64,000 nucleotides of DNA from Tetrapyrgos nigripes. Taxonomy: Eukaryota > Basidiomycota > Agaricomycetes > Agaricales > Campanellaceae. The stretch is taken from NCBI GenBank assembly GCA_013368315.1, contig JAACJM010000081.1:1-64000 (forward strand), read 5' to 3'. A program made the translations under genes and the position numbers. Shown piece by piece: positions 21,753 to 34,142 of this stretch; position 1 is the stretch's first letter, and each line of letters starts with the position of its first letter. The notes beneath the pieces are model-generated. The model saw only the letters and a program-made list of their open reading frames with translations, was not told the origin of the DNA and made no database searches.

Positions 21753-22329
21753 AGTAAATGTGCAGCCTCTCTCAGTATGAGTAACAATGGCAGCCAGTGA
21801 CATCAACATGACAAAACAGCTGTATACAGCTTTTTGTGGCTGTGCAAAAACTCTTGTTCACGGTCAATACCAGCCTCCTCACCACGTATGTGCACCTCAA
21901 TGTCAAGTCGCCTTCAATGCTCATTTGTTACTGGGGAAAGGTGCCACTGCTTCGCATGGCAAATTACGAGGCCCATTATTGGATAAATAAAATGGTTTCG
22001 TATGCAGTAAAAAATCAAATAGAGCCCAATATCTCAATGTAACGATGCCTTCAATTATAAATGACCTTGGATTGGGTGGAGGAAGCCATAGTGATTCAGA
22101 GAGCGGCTCTTGGTGACTTTCAACGGCTACTGAGGGAAGGGAAACATGTCTGAAGCTCGTTGTGGTTGGGCGTGTAGTCATTGACAGCGGAAAGGACTTG
22201 TGACGTACTCACATCGTATCGTGTTCAGGCACTTCGGAGCGCTGAGGTGGCGTGTAAAAGTTAGAACCTGTGAGAACCTTTGGTACTCAATTGGGGGGTC
22301 GACATAAGTTAACTCGGCCTAAAGGGCCT

Positions 22330-25300
22330 TGTAATTTTTCTTTCGAATTTGAGTTCAGGCTACTTTCTGTTTCTGAGTTAGTGACAGTAAGAAGAGAGCT
22401 TCACTGTTTTTTATTTCCATATAACTGACTGACTGATCTTTACTGCCCTGTGCCTGGTGTGTAGTTCCTGTCCCTATCCAAATCTGCAGTATATGGTGGC
22501 TTAGGCTTCATGTCTCCCAAGAGTAAGTTCCTTTTTATGACCCTAGGTAGAGTACCCTGAGTCAGGCTTTTTCATGACTTGCCTTATGAAAGGGGTGTGG
22601 GCCAACACTGTGCGTGGCAGGTACAAGGCCATTTCTATGCATCAAAACATAGTCAGGTTGCCATTGGTATGCCAGTGCCAATGCCATCATATAACCACTT
22701 GTGAGCTCCATTGAACATCCTTGTGATGAAGTGATCTCTTCCAAAATAAATGATGCCATTTACCTGATATTCTTGAAATTCAGCTCCTTGCATCAGGAAA
22801 ACCACCCCCCAGATAATTGTGTGCTAATATATTGATAATTCTGAGAATTGATACAATCCTAAGAATTTGGGATAATTAGGAAGCATTTTGGAGACTTACA
22901 ATATTTCCAAAGGCATGGTGAATGACTGCAAGAATTCTCAAAGAATTCTGAAGAAATTACCTGGAAGATAGAGCAAAGAATGGTTGACAAATCTATCTTA
23001 CCATTGATATTTTGGTTTCGTTTTTATGAAAAGGCAATGAAGGAGCAATGGACATCAATTGCAAGTACTTTAAGTGATGTCTCAGGAAGACTACTAACAG
23101 CAGCAGAATTAGTGGAGAATTAGTGATAGTTTATCCCCAGTGAAATTTGGCCCAGGGGGATTATGGGTGGAGATGGGAGAAGATAGGAAATCCGGATCTC
23201 CCATGACTCTGCCAGAATGTTGTCGTTTCCCATGACAGTGATGGGAATTTATGGGAAAATATGGCAAATTCCATGGATTAGTACAGTACCATATCGTTAG
23301 GTAGTCTACAGGTGTCGTCGTTTGCAATTCCTTCCCTTCCCATCTCCACCCACCTCCACCCATGTCCAGCCATCTCCTCACATCTCGAGCTGCTTGACCC
23401 CATTCTACCCGCACAGTCGCAGCTGCCTCCTACCACCTCCTACCACCTCCATCCCATCTGCGCCCATCTTGCCACATGTCCTCACATCTATCTCCATCCT
23501 GCATCATTGTAATATACCTGTATCCGTACCTATAGTCAGCAAGCAATAAAGTTAATAAAATGTAACGAAGACACGTACCATTGCTTGTCTGGCTTCGTGT
23601 TTTTTTCTGAAATGAAGATGGTCAGCACGTATGAATGAAAGACTAGGAACAAGAATGGTTTACAGCAATGGCGTTGGGAAAGTCTGCTGTGTTGCGCGTA
23701 TCTTGCCTAGAGGCAGTTAGGATGAGGCTGGAGAATCTGTCTTGGCGTGGTCATTGCGAGCTGTATTTGAGCCTTAAGTGAGGTTGAGGGATGGTTAAAG
23801 GCAAGACCAAATGAGAGGATGAGGACAGATGGATATCAGAAACAAGGCAACCTGAAAGGGAGGAGTTACGCACCTGAACTTCGTCCCTCTTCTCATCTCA
23901 AAACACCCAACTAGAATCACCAGATTAGCCCCTACTTGTTCCAAGTGTTGTCGTGCCATGCTGCCCCGACACGTCTGCCTTGTCCTGAGATGCACTGTAT
24001 GCGTACTGAGATGGAGGGGTATTGAGGAGATGGGAGGGGAGGTTAGCGAGCAAGGAAGAGGGATGATGGTGGTTGGGGAGAGAGTCGTCTTCGAACAAAA
24101 TTGTTTGGGGATGCGTCGTTTTACATTGGGGCAACGATAACATCAGTCTGTCAGCGTGCCATTGACGAAGAAACTCACTGAGTTGGACTTTGAATTGACT
24201 TGATGACGTTGACGCGTTGATGTCTGTGGGTTCTTCAAGTCGAACGCCAAGTTCGACTTGACGTCTGTGCTTTGACCTAACTGACAAATGTCGAAGCACA
24301 GGTGTCCCAGATCAGGTTGTGTCGCAAAACAGATTTCCCATGTCTGCCCATGTCTGCCCATATCTGTCCCAGTGTCAATTTTGACTGGGGTTTATCAAGA
24401 ATTCCAATGAGAGAGAAACATAAATAAATGACAAGTGGACTTGAGGTCAAGCTGTCTGAGTGTAAGATATTCCAGAAGCTGCTGGGCTGCTTGCAGATGC
24501 AAGGACCAATGAAGTATGTTTGCAAGTATGGTCAGCAGGACTTAGCGATTTTCATGACTGGAGACCTGGATACAGAGTTCTGAACTTTAGTGCCAGTTGA
24601 TGCAGTCACGAGACTCGGAGTTCACATGGAGTTTCAAATGTTTGTTGATAAATGGCTGCAACTGCGTGCAGTTAGGTTTCGTTTCTTTCCTTCCCCCCCA
24701 CATCAATGTCCTTTGATTCCTCCTTGACTCCTACTTTTCCATCAGCTGGTGCATAGTCTTTCAACTGCCGCACTATATAGCTGATACAAAGTTGTTTCTT
24801 CAATGGACAGTGTTGCCAGACTCTGGTCTTACATTCATGTCCAAGGTGAATCCATGTATATCATATACTGTTATGTCTTACCATACATATCTTTATTGTT
24901 CAGTTATCTACCATTGTGAATTCATCCAGGTATGTACCCTTGCTACTTCCAGATGAGTGATTGCTGATAACTGTACATTCATAGCACAATTATAGCTTTA
25001 CCTCTTGACATTGCTGTTGTCCATCACTCATCTCCTACTCAGCTTGATATGTACTCCATCCTCATGTATTTTACTCCATCCTCTCGTGTATTGTACTATA
25101 TCCTCCCTGTATTTTGTGTACATTGTCCTCCAGATGCAATATATATCTACCTGATACTTTTTTTTTCTGCAAAATTGTCAGGCATCAGAATGAAGGCCAG
25201 CATCGTCAAAAAGGCAAAATAATGCTGCAATAATGGTGAGCTATTCTAGTCTAACTCTCAATAATTTGCTGTAACTTTACTAATTCAGAAAGGGGACCGC

Positions 25301-25425
25301 GGAATTCTGATAATTATGCATCTGTGCTAATTAGGGAGTTTTATGGGAATTCCAGGTCATTACTGTACATTACTGCACAATTACCTGTTGACCGTTTTCC
25401 TGATGTGAAGCACACGTATAATATT
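22330..25425. other. no gene; decayed repeat sequence
   Basis: CpG-poor in most parts. It contains one copy of the GTGTGGGCCA...GTGGCAG...AGGCC hairpin motif (22594-22630) and a pyrimidine-rich stretch with CCACCTCCACCC-type words (23330-23480). No reading frame with recognisable content. Confidence 0.5.
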
Positions 25426-26098
25426 TCAAATCTCTGTCCTGCATTCATAAGGTAGTGACATCTGAAGAAATTTTGGAAATCTCAGGAATGTGTATTTCCG
25501 AAACGTGTCAGCATGACAAGAGTGACATTTATCAGCCCAAGGCTCTATAAAGTGAGAAATTAAATGCCGTGTTGATTCAAATGTACTGATTGTACAAGCT
25601 AACATCAAGGATGCAAAAATTTTTTTCCTTAGTTGTTGGAATTAGTGTTTGCAATAACTCATTTAATACATCAGATGTATCTGTATATCCACTATCTGGA
25701 AAAGCATTTGAATCCATGAGAAAAAGGTGCCTACAGATCTTCTCTCAGACATCACTGAAGTCTGCTATACCTGACCGAAAAACATCTGAAAGCTCATTCA
25801 TTATCATTGAGGACCAATTCTCACATTCTGCATGAAATGCGGTATGTTCTGCTCTGAACAAATGACATAGAAGCATTATGGCAGAGTCATACACACAACT
25901 GCTTGCAGACCATTTTAACATTGGATACTCACTCTCTGCTTTCTGATCCTTTGAGTTGGTTGACTTGTGAGGTGTATTTGCAGTCACATTAGAAACATCT
26001 GGTTTTGGGTCATTTTTTTCAACAGGAACAAAATTTCCTGTCTGCTTTTTAACAGATGGTTTCTTTACCTTTACGAGGTTTTTGGATCTAAAGTACAT
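25426..26098 (-). pseudogene. decayed cysteine-peptidase-like domain of a TE-associated protein
   Basis: On -, a Lys-rich linker leads to MLKWSASSCVYDSAIMLLCH (about 25910-25850). This resembles the W-x-x-x-SCAYDS motif of papain-fold domains found in mobile-element proteins of mushrooms. After two frame breaks a second piece (25608-25426) has C-T-I-S and C-H-S-C followed by FLRFPKFLQ, the usual later blocks. The identification rests on motif memory only, so confidence is modest. Confidence 0.4.
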
Positions 26099-26806
26099 TC
26101 AAAATTCTCATTTTCATCCCATTTTAGACTCTCATGAAGCTCGTCAGGTGTATAATCTTATCTCATCAGTGTGGTAAGTTTCATCCCAACCTCAATTTGG
26201 CACCAATACTTTCATGTCAAAGTTCTTTGTAGACTATCTCATAGTAAAATGTGTCACAATCTGACAGTGCAAAGTAGCTACACTAATAGGTTGAGGAATA
26301 TGTTACCTGAGGACATACGGGGAGAGAAACAAACTGATGATGTCATTGTGGTATTGTGGTGTTGAGCAATTTAGACAACCAAGGAGCCTATTCACCATAT
26401 ATACACAATTGCCTAGATTCAACTAATTACTCAACCCCTCTATGATGATGGTAGATTCCAGGGCCCCACATCACTCCCAATAATACCCATCGTCTCCTCC
26501 CCCACAACCATTTTAGGTTGAAGGGTGAGGGAGAAAGAGAGACATTGGATAAGTTGAAGATGGTACAGAAGCAGATGGGTAAAACTAATGATGAAGGTGA
26601 TGGGAAACAGGGACTAGGGTTGTTACAATAACCTAAACAGAAGCTTGAGCCTACTCCTCCTTCAGAAACAAGTTGGCAAGCACAATGCAGATGACTACTC
26701 TGATTAAGTAGTCCTGAAGGCTTTTTGTTTCCACCTGTTTTTCTGCAGTTCAGAAAATGAACTGATCATGAGGGTGCCAATAAAAGATTTACTGGAGTAC
26801 TGTACT
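26099..26806. other. no gene; spacer
   Basis: Decayed CpG-poor sequence up to the TA at 26807, where a Tc1-type element is inserted. Confidence 0.5.
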
Positions 26807-26808
26807 TA

Positions 26809-28445
26809 CAGTGGCCAAAAAAATTGTCCACATGTTTGGCACTTTTGGAAAGATTGCTGATTTAAGAGCTATTGAGCAGAAATCTCAAAACATGGCTGGT
26901 GGTAGCAAGAAAGCCTTTGATTAGAGCTACAATAATCTGTCTGTTTTGTCTTATTTGGCCAAATATCTGTGGAGTTATGATTGATTTAAAACTGTATGTC
27001 ATTTGGACAATTTTTTGAGCTGCCACTTCAAAATCATTATTGCAATAACCTGATGTGTTATACATGATGTCATGGGTGGAGCTGTACAGTAATGTGATGT
27101 ATACACCACAATGATGTCATAGCTGCCAGCTGGAGCATACATAGCAACATACAGATGCTCTACAGCTTCTATGAAAATCATGGGGTCCCTCATATCAGCC
27201 CAGAAAGACAATCTCTACTCTCTCCTCCAAACTGCCCCTCCCTCTATCAAAATTTCAGCTCAGACTGAAGTATGAAAGCAGAGTGTTGCTTTTATAGGTA
27301 GAGAGACATGTTCTGATAAAGGAAACCATTGGATATAGCACTTTAGAAAGTTAATACCCAGCTGAAAAATGGCCACCTCTGGATCAACTCCCATATTATT
27401 AATGCTTTCCAGGATTTTGTTACTTAAGATGGTCATATAGTGTTTGCAATCTATCTTCCCCTTCATCTGGACCATTTTTACTGTTTACTGTTGCTCCATA
27501 CCCTACCCCATCATGTCATTTTCTCTCTCAAATGTCATCATTTCTGTCACATCTTGCTGTACCATGAATTTATCTCTCTTTTCTCACACATGCTGGAGCA
27601 TATTTGCCCCAAAATAATTGATTTTGGTCTTATCTAAGAAAATAACCCACTTCTAGCCTTCTACAGCCCGGTCTTTTTACATCTGTGCAAACTTCAAGTG
27701 AGCCTTGCTGCAAGTCACTGTAAGTTTGCACTTGTTCTGTGTTTTGGAGATTGCCACAAGATGTTTTCAGGAATGTTTTGGCTGTTATAGGTTGGGACAG
27801 GTTGTCCAAGAAGAGCATTGATGTTTCAGGCCACTTGTGTAGCAATCTGGCTTTACCAGAATGGATTTTTTTCCAATCTAACCTCTTCACAAGTAGTAGA
27901 GAGCCTCCTAGGACACCCTGCTGTATTGTTCTCATTGTCTGTATTTGTCTTTTAAGCCACAAAAGCAACTCTTGGCTTCCATACTCCAGTCTGAGCTGCA
28001 ATTTTTGCAGATGGAGAGGCAGTTAAGAGGAGAGAGTAGAGATTGTCTTTCTGGGCTGATATGAGGGACCCCATGATTTTCATAGAGGCTGTAGAGCATC
28101 TGTATGTTGCTATGTATGCTCCAGCTGGCAGCTATGACATCATTGTAGTGTATACATTACATTACTGTACAGCTCCACCCATGATATCATGTATAACACA
28201 TCAGGTTATTGCAATAATGATTTTGAAGTGGCAACTCAAAAAATTGTCCAAATGACATACAGTTTTAAATCAATCATAACTCCACAGATATTTGGCCAAA
28301 TAAGACAAAACAGACAGATTATTGTAGCTCTAATCAAAGGCTTTCTTGCTACCACCAGCCATGTTTTGAGATTTCTGCTCAATAGCTCTTAAATCAGCAA
28401 TCTTTCCAAAAGTGCCAAACATGTGGACAATTTTTTTGGCCACTG
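26809..28445. mobile_element. degenerate Tc1/mariner element with about 420-bp inverted ends
   Basis: Flanked by TA (26807-26808, 28446-28447); both ends start CAGTGGCCAAAAAAATTGTC. The inverted arms (26809 to about 27230 and about 28026-28445) extend past the normal terminal repeat into the first codons of the transposase. Both ends are therefore copies of the 5' end. The relic transposase is read on - from the right arm. Confidence 0.85.
27262..28074 (-). pseudogene. Tc1 transposase relic
   Basis: It starts at ATG 28074 (MGSLISAQKDNLYSLL, like the intact copy at 55718). It keeps pieces equivalent to KWPETS...NLS and, near 27400, ILSNKILESINNMGVDPEVAIFQ, where the catalytic-domain sequence breaks off just before the second Asp. 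Several frameshifts; the last catalytic block is missing, so it is inactive. Confidence 0.8.
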
Positions 28446-28448
28446 TAG

Positions 28449-28961
28449 CACTTGTAATTCCTTGGATATACAGAGGAATTACAGAAGCTTTACTCAGGTA
28501 CACTCAATAAGTAAGTCCACTTGACTTACTGTAGTATTACAAGAGACCAAAGAAATTAGAACAATTATGTATGACCATTGTAAGGCATGAAGACTTACAG
28601 GAGACTTTCAGTGTTATAACACTTGTAATTCCCTGGATAAACAAAGGAATTACAGAAGCCTTACTCAGGTACACTCAGTAAGTAAGTCCACTTGACTTAC
28701 TGAAGTATTACAAGAGACCAAAGAAATTAGAACAATTATGTATGACCATTGTAAGGCATGAAGACTTAAAGGAGACATTCAGTGTTATAACACTTGTAAT
28801 TCCTTGGATATGCAGAGAAATTACAGAAGCCTTACTCAGGTACATTTAATAAGTAAGTCCACTTGACTTACTGAAGTATTACAAGAGACCAAAGAAATTA
28901 GAACAGTTATGTATGACCATTGTAAGGCATGAAGACTTACAGCAGACTTTCGAGGAAATAA
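28449..28961 (+). repeat. three tandem copies of a 171-bp unit
   Basis: Copies start at 28449, 28620 and 28791 with CACTTGTAATTCC[CT]TGG. They differ at a handful of positions. Expanded subterminal sequence of the CACTA-like element. Confidence 0.85.
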
Positions 28962-29360
28962 TACTTTGGCCACAACAAAAAATAAAAAAGAATTACAAGA
29001 AAGCAAGAAAAATCAAAGAATTTGGTAAGTCCATTGTAATACATGTAGACATATAATGGACATTCATTGTGACTTTCTGTCACAGTATGTGACACAATGG
29101 ATATACAAAGAAATTTCAGAGTGAGTTTATGTCACAGTATGTTATTCTGTAAAACCTCAGGAGAATTACATGAGTATTTCAGTGTGACAAAAAATCATGG
29201 TATGGTCAAGTGATAAAATGGTCATACATAATTATTCTAATTTTTTTGGTCTCTTGTAATTCTTCAGTAAGTTAAGTGGACTTACATATTGAGTGTACCC
29301 AAGTAAGGCTTCTGTAAGTCCTCTGTATATCTGAGGAATTACAAGTGTTTGCACCCAGTG
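28449..29360. mobile_element. truncated CACTA-like element (same family as 35624-39131)
   Basis: The right end is GTGTTTGCACCCAGTG (ends 29360), identical to the terminus of the 3.5-kb palindrome. Subterminal sequence (about 29275-29350) is inverted relative to 28449 onward. The left terminus is missing; the TA of the Tc1 element adjoins at 28447. Confidence 0.65.
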
Positions 29361-30417
29361 CCATCCCTATCTGACAAGACAATGTAAGACCATCAATGAC
29401 CACAGCTTTACAGAACCAGGAAGCAGACAATGATGAGTGATGAGTAAGGTGACAACTTGGGGTAAAGTTGCAGATATGGAAGGTTTCACAGTGCCCTTGT
29501 AGCGAAAATTGGAGGGAGCCAACAAGCTCTGAAAGGCAGAAGGCAGAAAAAGGAAAACAACAAACACAAATGTTTCATGAAGCAGAAGGAGGGGCAGCCA
29601 CCTCTAGCCATCTTGTGCACAAATAGTAAGCGGAGGGTGATGATATGAGCATCTGTGATTGTTGGCATGAATGTCTTCAGGGGTTTTTTGTAAGAGAAGG
29701 AATGAGAAAGAAAGAAAAAGAGTCAGACCTGGTCTATGTGACTCTCATCCTTTTGCCTGAGGGCCTAATATGTCTCCAACCCTTTGCCATAATGACTTGT
29801 GTATCAGTTAACCTGAAGAGTATTGAGCGAGAGCTCCACCGAGAGAGTGGCCAAAAACCAGAATGTTGAATGAAGGTAGAGAAGGGTATTAAAGATGAGA
29901 AACCTACATAACGTAGTAACATAGGAAAAGAAATAACAGAAATCAAACTCACTACTGCCACTTGTAAGCAGAAAGAAATATATGCTGGTATTGCACATTT
30001 CAAGGTGTAGCCATGTATCTTGTGAGGTGGAGACAATGGAGGACATAGGGAGATGTGAGGAAATATACTAGACTGTTGATAGACCATCAGTCAGATTAAC
30101 TTGCAATAAGGATAAGATAAAAACAAAGAATGAGGACAAGGAAAAAAAAAGTGTGGACATAGCTAAGATCATCTCCTTCTCCCTATACCTCTGTCCTTCA
30201 CTACCATCTACAAGACTCAGAGTCCTAGCACCATGAGTCGCCTTGCATGCTCAGTTGCAATAGACAGTCTTAAAGCAGTCATGTGGACATAAAACAGAAG
30301 GTAGAGCTGAACAGAATGGCATCGTGTAGCGTCTGTGAGGAGAGAAGGTGTTTGCTATGAAAGACAGCAGTAGTTTTTAATTAGTAAAAACGAAAACAAG
30401 AAAAAAAAATGCACATA
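29361..30417. other. no gene; decayed spacer
   Basis: CpG-poor sequence with scattered short frames on both strands, none with a recognisable domain. Confidence 0.5.
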
Positions 30418-30963
30418 GCAAATGCCACTCACTTGTATCATACAATGAGAAGAGCTAGAGAAAGGCAGTGAAGCGCTGCCTTTAGGGAACAATTGATAGA
30501 GGCATGAGAGATGAGAGGAGACATCATTTGAGCCACGAGAGGGCACTAAAAGATGTATAGACACACCTGAGCATTGGAAGATACCGTGAAGAGTCAAAGC
30601 AGCTTTGGTGGCTGGAACTGAGGAAAAGACAGAATTAGAGGTAAACAAGAAATGGAGAAAAACACAGTGCACTGGGAGTCCCCAATGCATCAATGGAGGA
30701 AGGTATACAGATGAGCAGGTGAAAAAGTGGCAGGTTAACCCTCATACCTGTCATGGAAGTTGAGGACAAAAGTAGAAACACAGCCACATGGATAAATTCA
30801 GTCCAAACCTGTTTATTGGATGGATAGATGGGACTGTTTAAACATAGCCACAAGCAGAATTCAGTCCAAACCTGTTTATTGGATGGATAGACAGGACTGT
30901 TTAAACATAGCCACAAGCAGAATTCAAGTGTAATAAACTCAGCCTCATTTCATTTGGCCTCAT
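30418..30963 (-). repeat. repeat family A, continuous copy (empty site for chromovirus 2)
   Basis: The reverse complement matches 47941-48285 joined directly to 57721-57945, so this copy shows the uninterrupted sequence into which the 48.3-kb chromovirus jumped. It contains a 63-bp tandem duplication (30799-30861 and 30862-30924) absent from the other copies. The end TTATGAGGCCAAATGAAATG is shared with repeat R1. Confidence 0.8.
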
Positions 30964-31008
30964 AATTGCACCTCTATGTTAGATATCGGTTGACAGAAAG
31001 AACTTCGA

Positions 31009-31566
31009 TGTCAAGAACAGGTCAGGCTGGGTACTGGCAACCTCTCAGGCAACCACACAGAGATCAAAGACAAAGACAAGGCAAGTAGAATGGATAGATA
31101 GTGAGTAAGCCAAAGGTAGGCCTATGTCAACATAGTACTGAGCCAAGCTGAGCAGTATGGATCTAAGGGATACAAGTGGACAGACTAGAGACCTATCTAT
31201 GAAGCCCTGAAGTATATATGATCAAAGGAATGAAGAGATGAAGCCTAGATCAATAGGTACTGATGGAAAGGAAGAACTATGGAGAAATAAAGGAACAATG
31301 GAAGAATCAAGGAGAAACAAGGTAGAACTATGGGGAAACAAGGAAGAACTATGGAGAAACAAGGAAGAACTATGGAGAAAGGAAGAACCATGGAGAAACA
31401 CCTGGAAGAACTATAGAAGTGACAGGAACAAAGGAAGCAAAGCAAAGAAGAGGGAAAACAAAGAGAAACAAGATCTGGATAAGCCAAAGTACTGGAAAGA
31501 AGACTAAAAGCAAAGGAATGAAGGAAAACAGGGTTTTGAGACAGAGGCATGAAGAGATTCATGACA
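31009..31566 (-). repeat. probable solo LTR
   Basis: On - it starts TGTCATGAATC (31566) and ends CTTGACA (31009), the same start and end words as the LTRs at 48.3 kb. The flanking 5-mers TTCGA/TTGGA differ at one base and may be a decayed target duplication. It contains a purine-rich minisatellite. Confidence 0.5.
31262..31440 (+). repeat. purine-rich minisatellite (about 21-bp unit GGAAGAACTATGGAGAAACAA)
   Basis: Imperfect repeats of GAAGAACTATGGAGAAACAA inside the probable solo LTR. The open frame across it (EELWRNK repeats) is a by-product of the repeat and not a gene. Confidence 0.75.
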
Positions 31567-32096
31567 TTGGAAGTACTTGCCTCTGTGAGAGTTAGTAAAC
31601 AGTCAATTATTAAGAAAATTGATGACAAAGTAGTTGTAATGAGGGGATCTGGTTGGCTTTGTGATGGGTTTCATTGAGCTCCTTGATAATGTCCTGGAGC
31701 ATTTCTCACTGTCTGTCAGATGCTCTGATTGCATTCACCACAACCTTCTGAGCAGCTGCAATGACATCATCTTGAAGTGCATGATAATACTCTGATGCAT
31801 CAGGTTGCAAGATCGCGTCTGAGGAAGGGATCTAGTCAGGTGTTCTGTCAAAATCTGGGTCAACATCTCTGCCAGGCAATGATGTGGAGAGGTGTTAGAG
31901 TCATTTTAGTGGCATGGGTATTCCACAAATTTCCTCCTATTAATAAACTGGTTTAGCATTTCGCAAGGTGTAGTAAACGTAGTATGTACTTACCAGCTTT
32001 TCACTTGTTTGCAGCTCATGTCACTTGGTTCATCATGTCTTGAAATTGAAAGGTTTGAGTTGGCTGATTCTCTGCCTGTGATGGAATATACTGCTG
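31567..32096. other. no gene; spacer
   Basis: CpG-poor sequence without coding signal, between the solo LTR and a decayed gene. Confidence 0.45.
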
Positions 32097-33220
32097 CTAA
32101 GGCTGCACATGTAGACTATACTGTGATTGAGGCTGTAATGGTGGACTATAAGCATAAGGATAAAGGGGGTGTGGGCCAGCACTGAGGCATGGTGAATATG
32201 AGGCCTTTGCAGTCCAACCTTCTAATGTACACATTATGCTATTTGGCTTCCTTGTACTAAAAACTCTGAGACAAATACCAAGTTGTACAAGTACATATTT
32301 TTCATTAACTTTTTTGTACAAAGGCCCTCCCATATACATCATTTACACCCCACTGTTCACTGGATCTGATAATAGTATTACAAACTACAAATTCAAAGCC
32401 AGTGTCTCTTCTCCTGACTCATAATATCTCACTGTATTGATGCAAGATAAACTGCTCTCCAACTTGTCCCCCTACGAATGAGAGTGCCCAATCTGCATCA
32501 AAACCTGTGCTTCCACTCACTGTCATGTTGTAAGGATAGGACATTTGGAGGGCTGAATTCTGGTCCAATTTGAAAGTAATCCCCATTGGTTTTGGCAACA
32601 TCTTCATTCACTGGGGGATAGGCCATGTAGTCCAGGTAGAAAAGCTGAATATCTGGGGAAGGTGCAGGTGATGTCACCATCAATGTTCCTGCTGTGATAT
32701 TCATAATCCTAACATCCAACACATGTTCCCTAATCAAGACCTGAGTTCCACTCTGAAACTTGCAGATTAACCTATTGTTGAGGATTGAGTTTGGTGGGTA
32801 GTGTGGGTCTCCTGTCCAGTTTATCATGGTTCCAGCAATTCTGTCTAGTTTAAATTGGGTTGTGAAATGACTGGCATTAGAGATGGAGCTGTAGACTAGC
32901 AGAGTGTTCACTGTTGCTGTTGAGTGGACATGTGGGTGATTGGGATTGGGAATTGGAATAAGAATAAGAATAAGAAGAATGTTAGTTAAGATAGTGATGT
33001 ACTGTTGAATCTGAAACTAAAACTCTTGTCCATATTCACATTGTGAATTGCATGAAGTGTATCACCAAACATGAAGATGCTTTGGCTCCCTCCTGAGGGA
33101 CCAGGTACAACAACACCAGTATCTAACAGTGTTTGAGGAATTGTCAAGCTCCATCCACTGCTGCAAGATACACAAGGGTCTGTATCATTGATGATTATCC
33201 ACACAGTGGACATAGACATG
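32097..33220 (-). pseudogene. decayed gene for a secreted/cell-surface beta-sandwich-type protein
   Basis: On -, from about 33220: MSMSTVWIIINDTDPCVSCS, then SGWSL, SIFMFGDTLHAIHN and SFSFRFNSTSLS. A second piece (32911-32500) gives FTTQFKLDRIAG and IQLFYLDYMAY. The D-D/N-T-D-P...GW and SFSF-F-G/N-T order resembles the extracellular part of membrane-anchored proteins common in Agaricomycetes. A Gln/Pro-rich tail (32342-32097) follows. Breaks separate the pieces and no function is known. Confidence 0.4.
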
Positions 33221-33785
33221 TCAGATGAGGTAAAGGAGTGGGAAGGGTAGGAGTAGAAGAAGGAAAAGAGAAAACAAAAACAAAAATGAACAGGTGACAG
33301 GAAGAGAAACAAGAATAGGAACAAAAAGCAATGACAGCTATTTCAAGTACATAAGGTGCAACATTTTTTTTTCCCACACATTTGGAAACCATCCAGCCCA
33401 ACCTTCCAAGTATTCTATCAAGAAGATACAAAATCAGTCGAAACCATCAACATCAAAGAAAAAACAGGTCTGGAATGTACCTGTGAAGTGTCCCATTGAT
33501 CCTTGTGAATGCACATTCTGGTCTTACAAAACACCACACCACTTATACAGTTCCATCCAACAGCCTAGACAACTCATCCTTTTTCTACAGAACTTCTTTA
33601 CAGTATCAGATTGTCTTTCGAGGAGCAGAAAGGTCTAAAGGTACCACCAGATAAAATTGGCCTCTGTTGGTTTTCCAAAAGCCAGCAGAAACACCTAAAT
33701 GAAATAAAAGAGGTCCCCTGACACCTCAGGGTACTCCAGCTTGAACATCGCAGGCCTCACAGCAATGACAGATAGATGATAACCG
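33221..33785. other. no gene; spacer
   Basis: Low-complexity AAC/AAA-rich stretch near 33245-33310, then featureless sequence up to repeat R1 copy 2. Confidence 0.45.
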
Positions 33786-34142
33786 TAACTGCAGTGTGCT
33801 AGATAGTGATACAGATGTCTTCCTTTGATAACATGGGAGAAATCTTGATTTTTTGATGTATATACAAAGATTATGATCTGAAGAATACCATATACAATGC
33901 ACATACCTTAGACATAGGTTGTTTGTGAGCTTTCAGTGGGCTTTCACAAAGGAACAGAAGAAAGCAGTGACTGATGAGTAAGCATGTGACATTGACACGG
34001 CATACCTCAGCAATCACAGTTCCAAAACAAAGCTCGGGAGTTTTAGGAATTTATGAACAGGAAAAGCAGGGATCAATTCGACATAGCCACACACAGAAAT
34101 GGAGTGTAAAGAACTCACCCTCATTTCATTTGGCCTCATAAC
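33786..34142 (-). repeat. dispersed repeat R1, copy 2 (mate 18302-18652)
   Basis: Nearly collinear with 18302-18652, differing by scattered, mostly transition-type changes and a few short indels. It ends TCATTTCATTTGGCCTCATAA. Confidence 0.8.

Larger units (their letters stand above)
19168..22329. mobile_element. foldback element with about 400-bp inverted ends, carrying nested insertions
   Basis: Outer ends AGGCCCTTTAGGCCGAGTTA (19168) and its complement (to 22329) begin inverted arms. The left arm is 19168-19327 plus 20323-20590; the right arm is about 21930-22329. An LTR palindrome (19328-20322) interrupts the left arm and a hairpin MITE (21431-21752) lies in the centre. No transposase frame remains. 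Target duplications were not found. Confidence 0.7.

Noticed and set aside
23310..23550. Pro/His-rich open frames in overlapping phases
   Set aside because: Caused by a CCACCTCC-rich tract; no coding evidence.
28449..28961. Regularly spaced repeats that could suggest a CRISPR-like array
   Set aside because: Three whole 171-bp tandem copies with no unique spacers, in a eukaryotic transposon end.
31238..31507. Open frame with EELWRNK repeats
   Set aside because: Product of a purine-rich 21-bp minisatellite inside a probable solo LTR.
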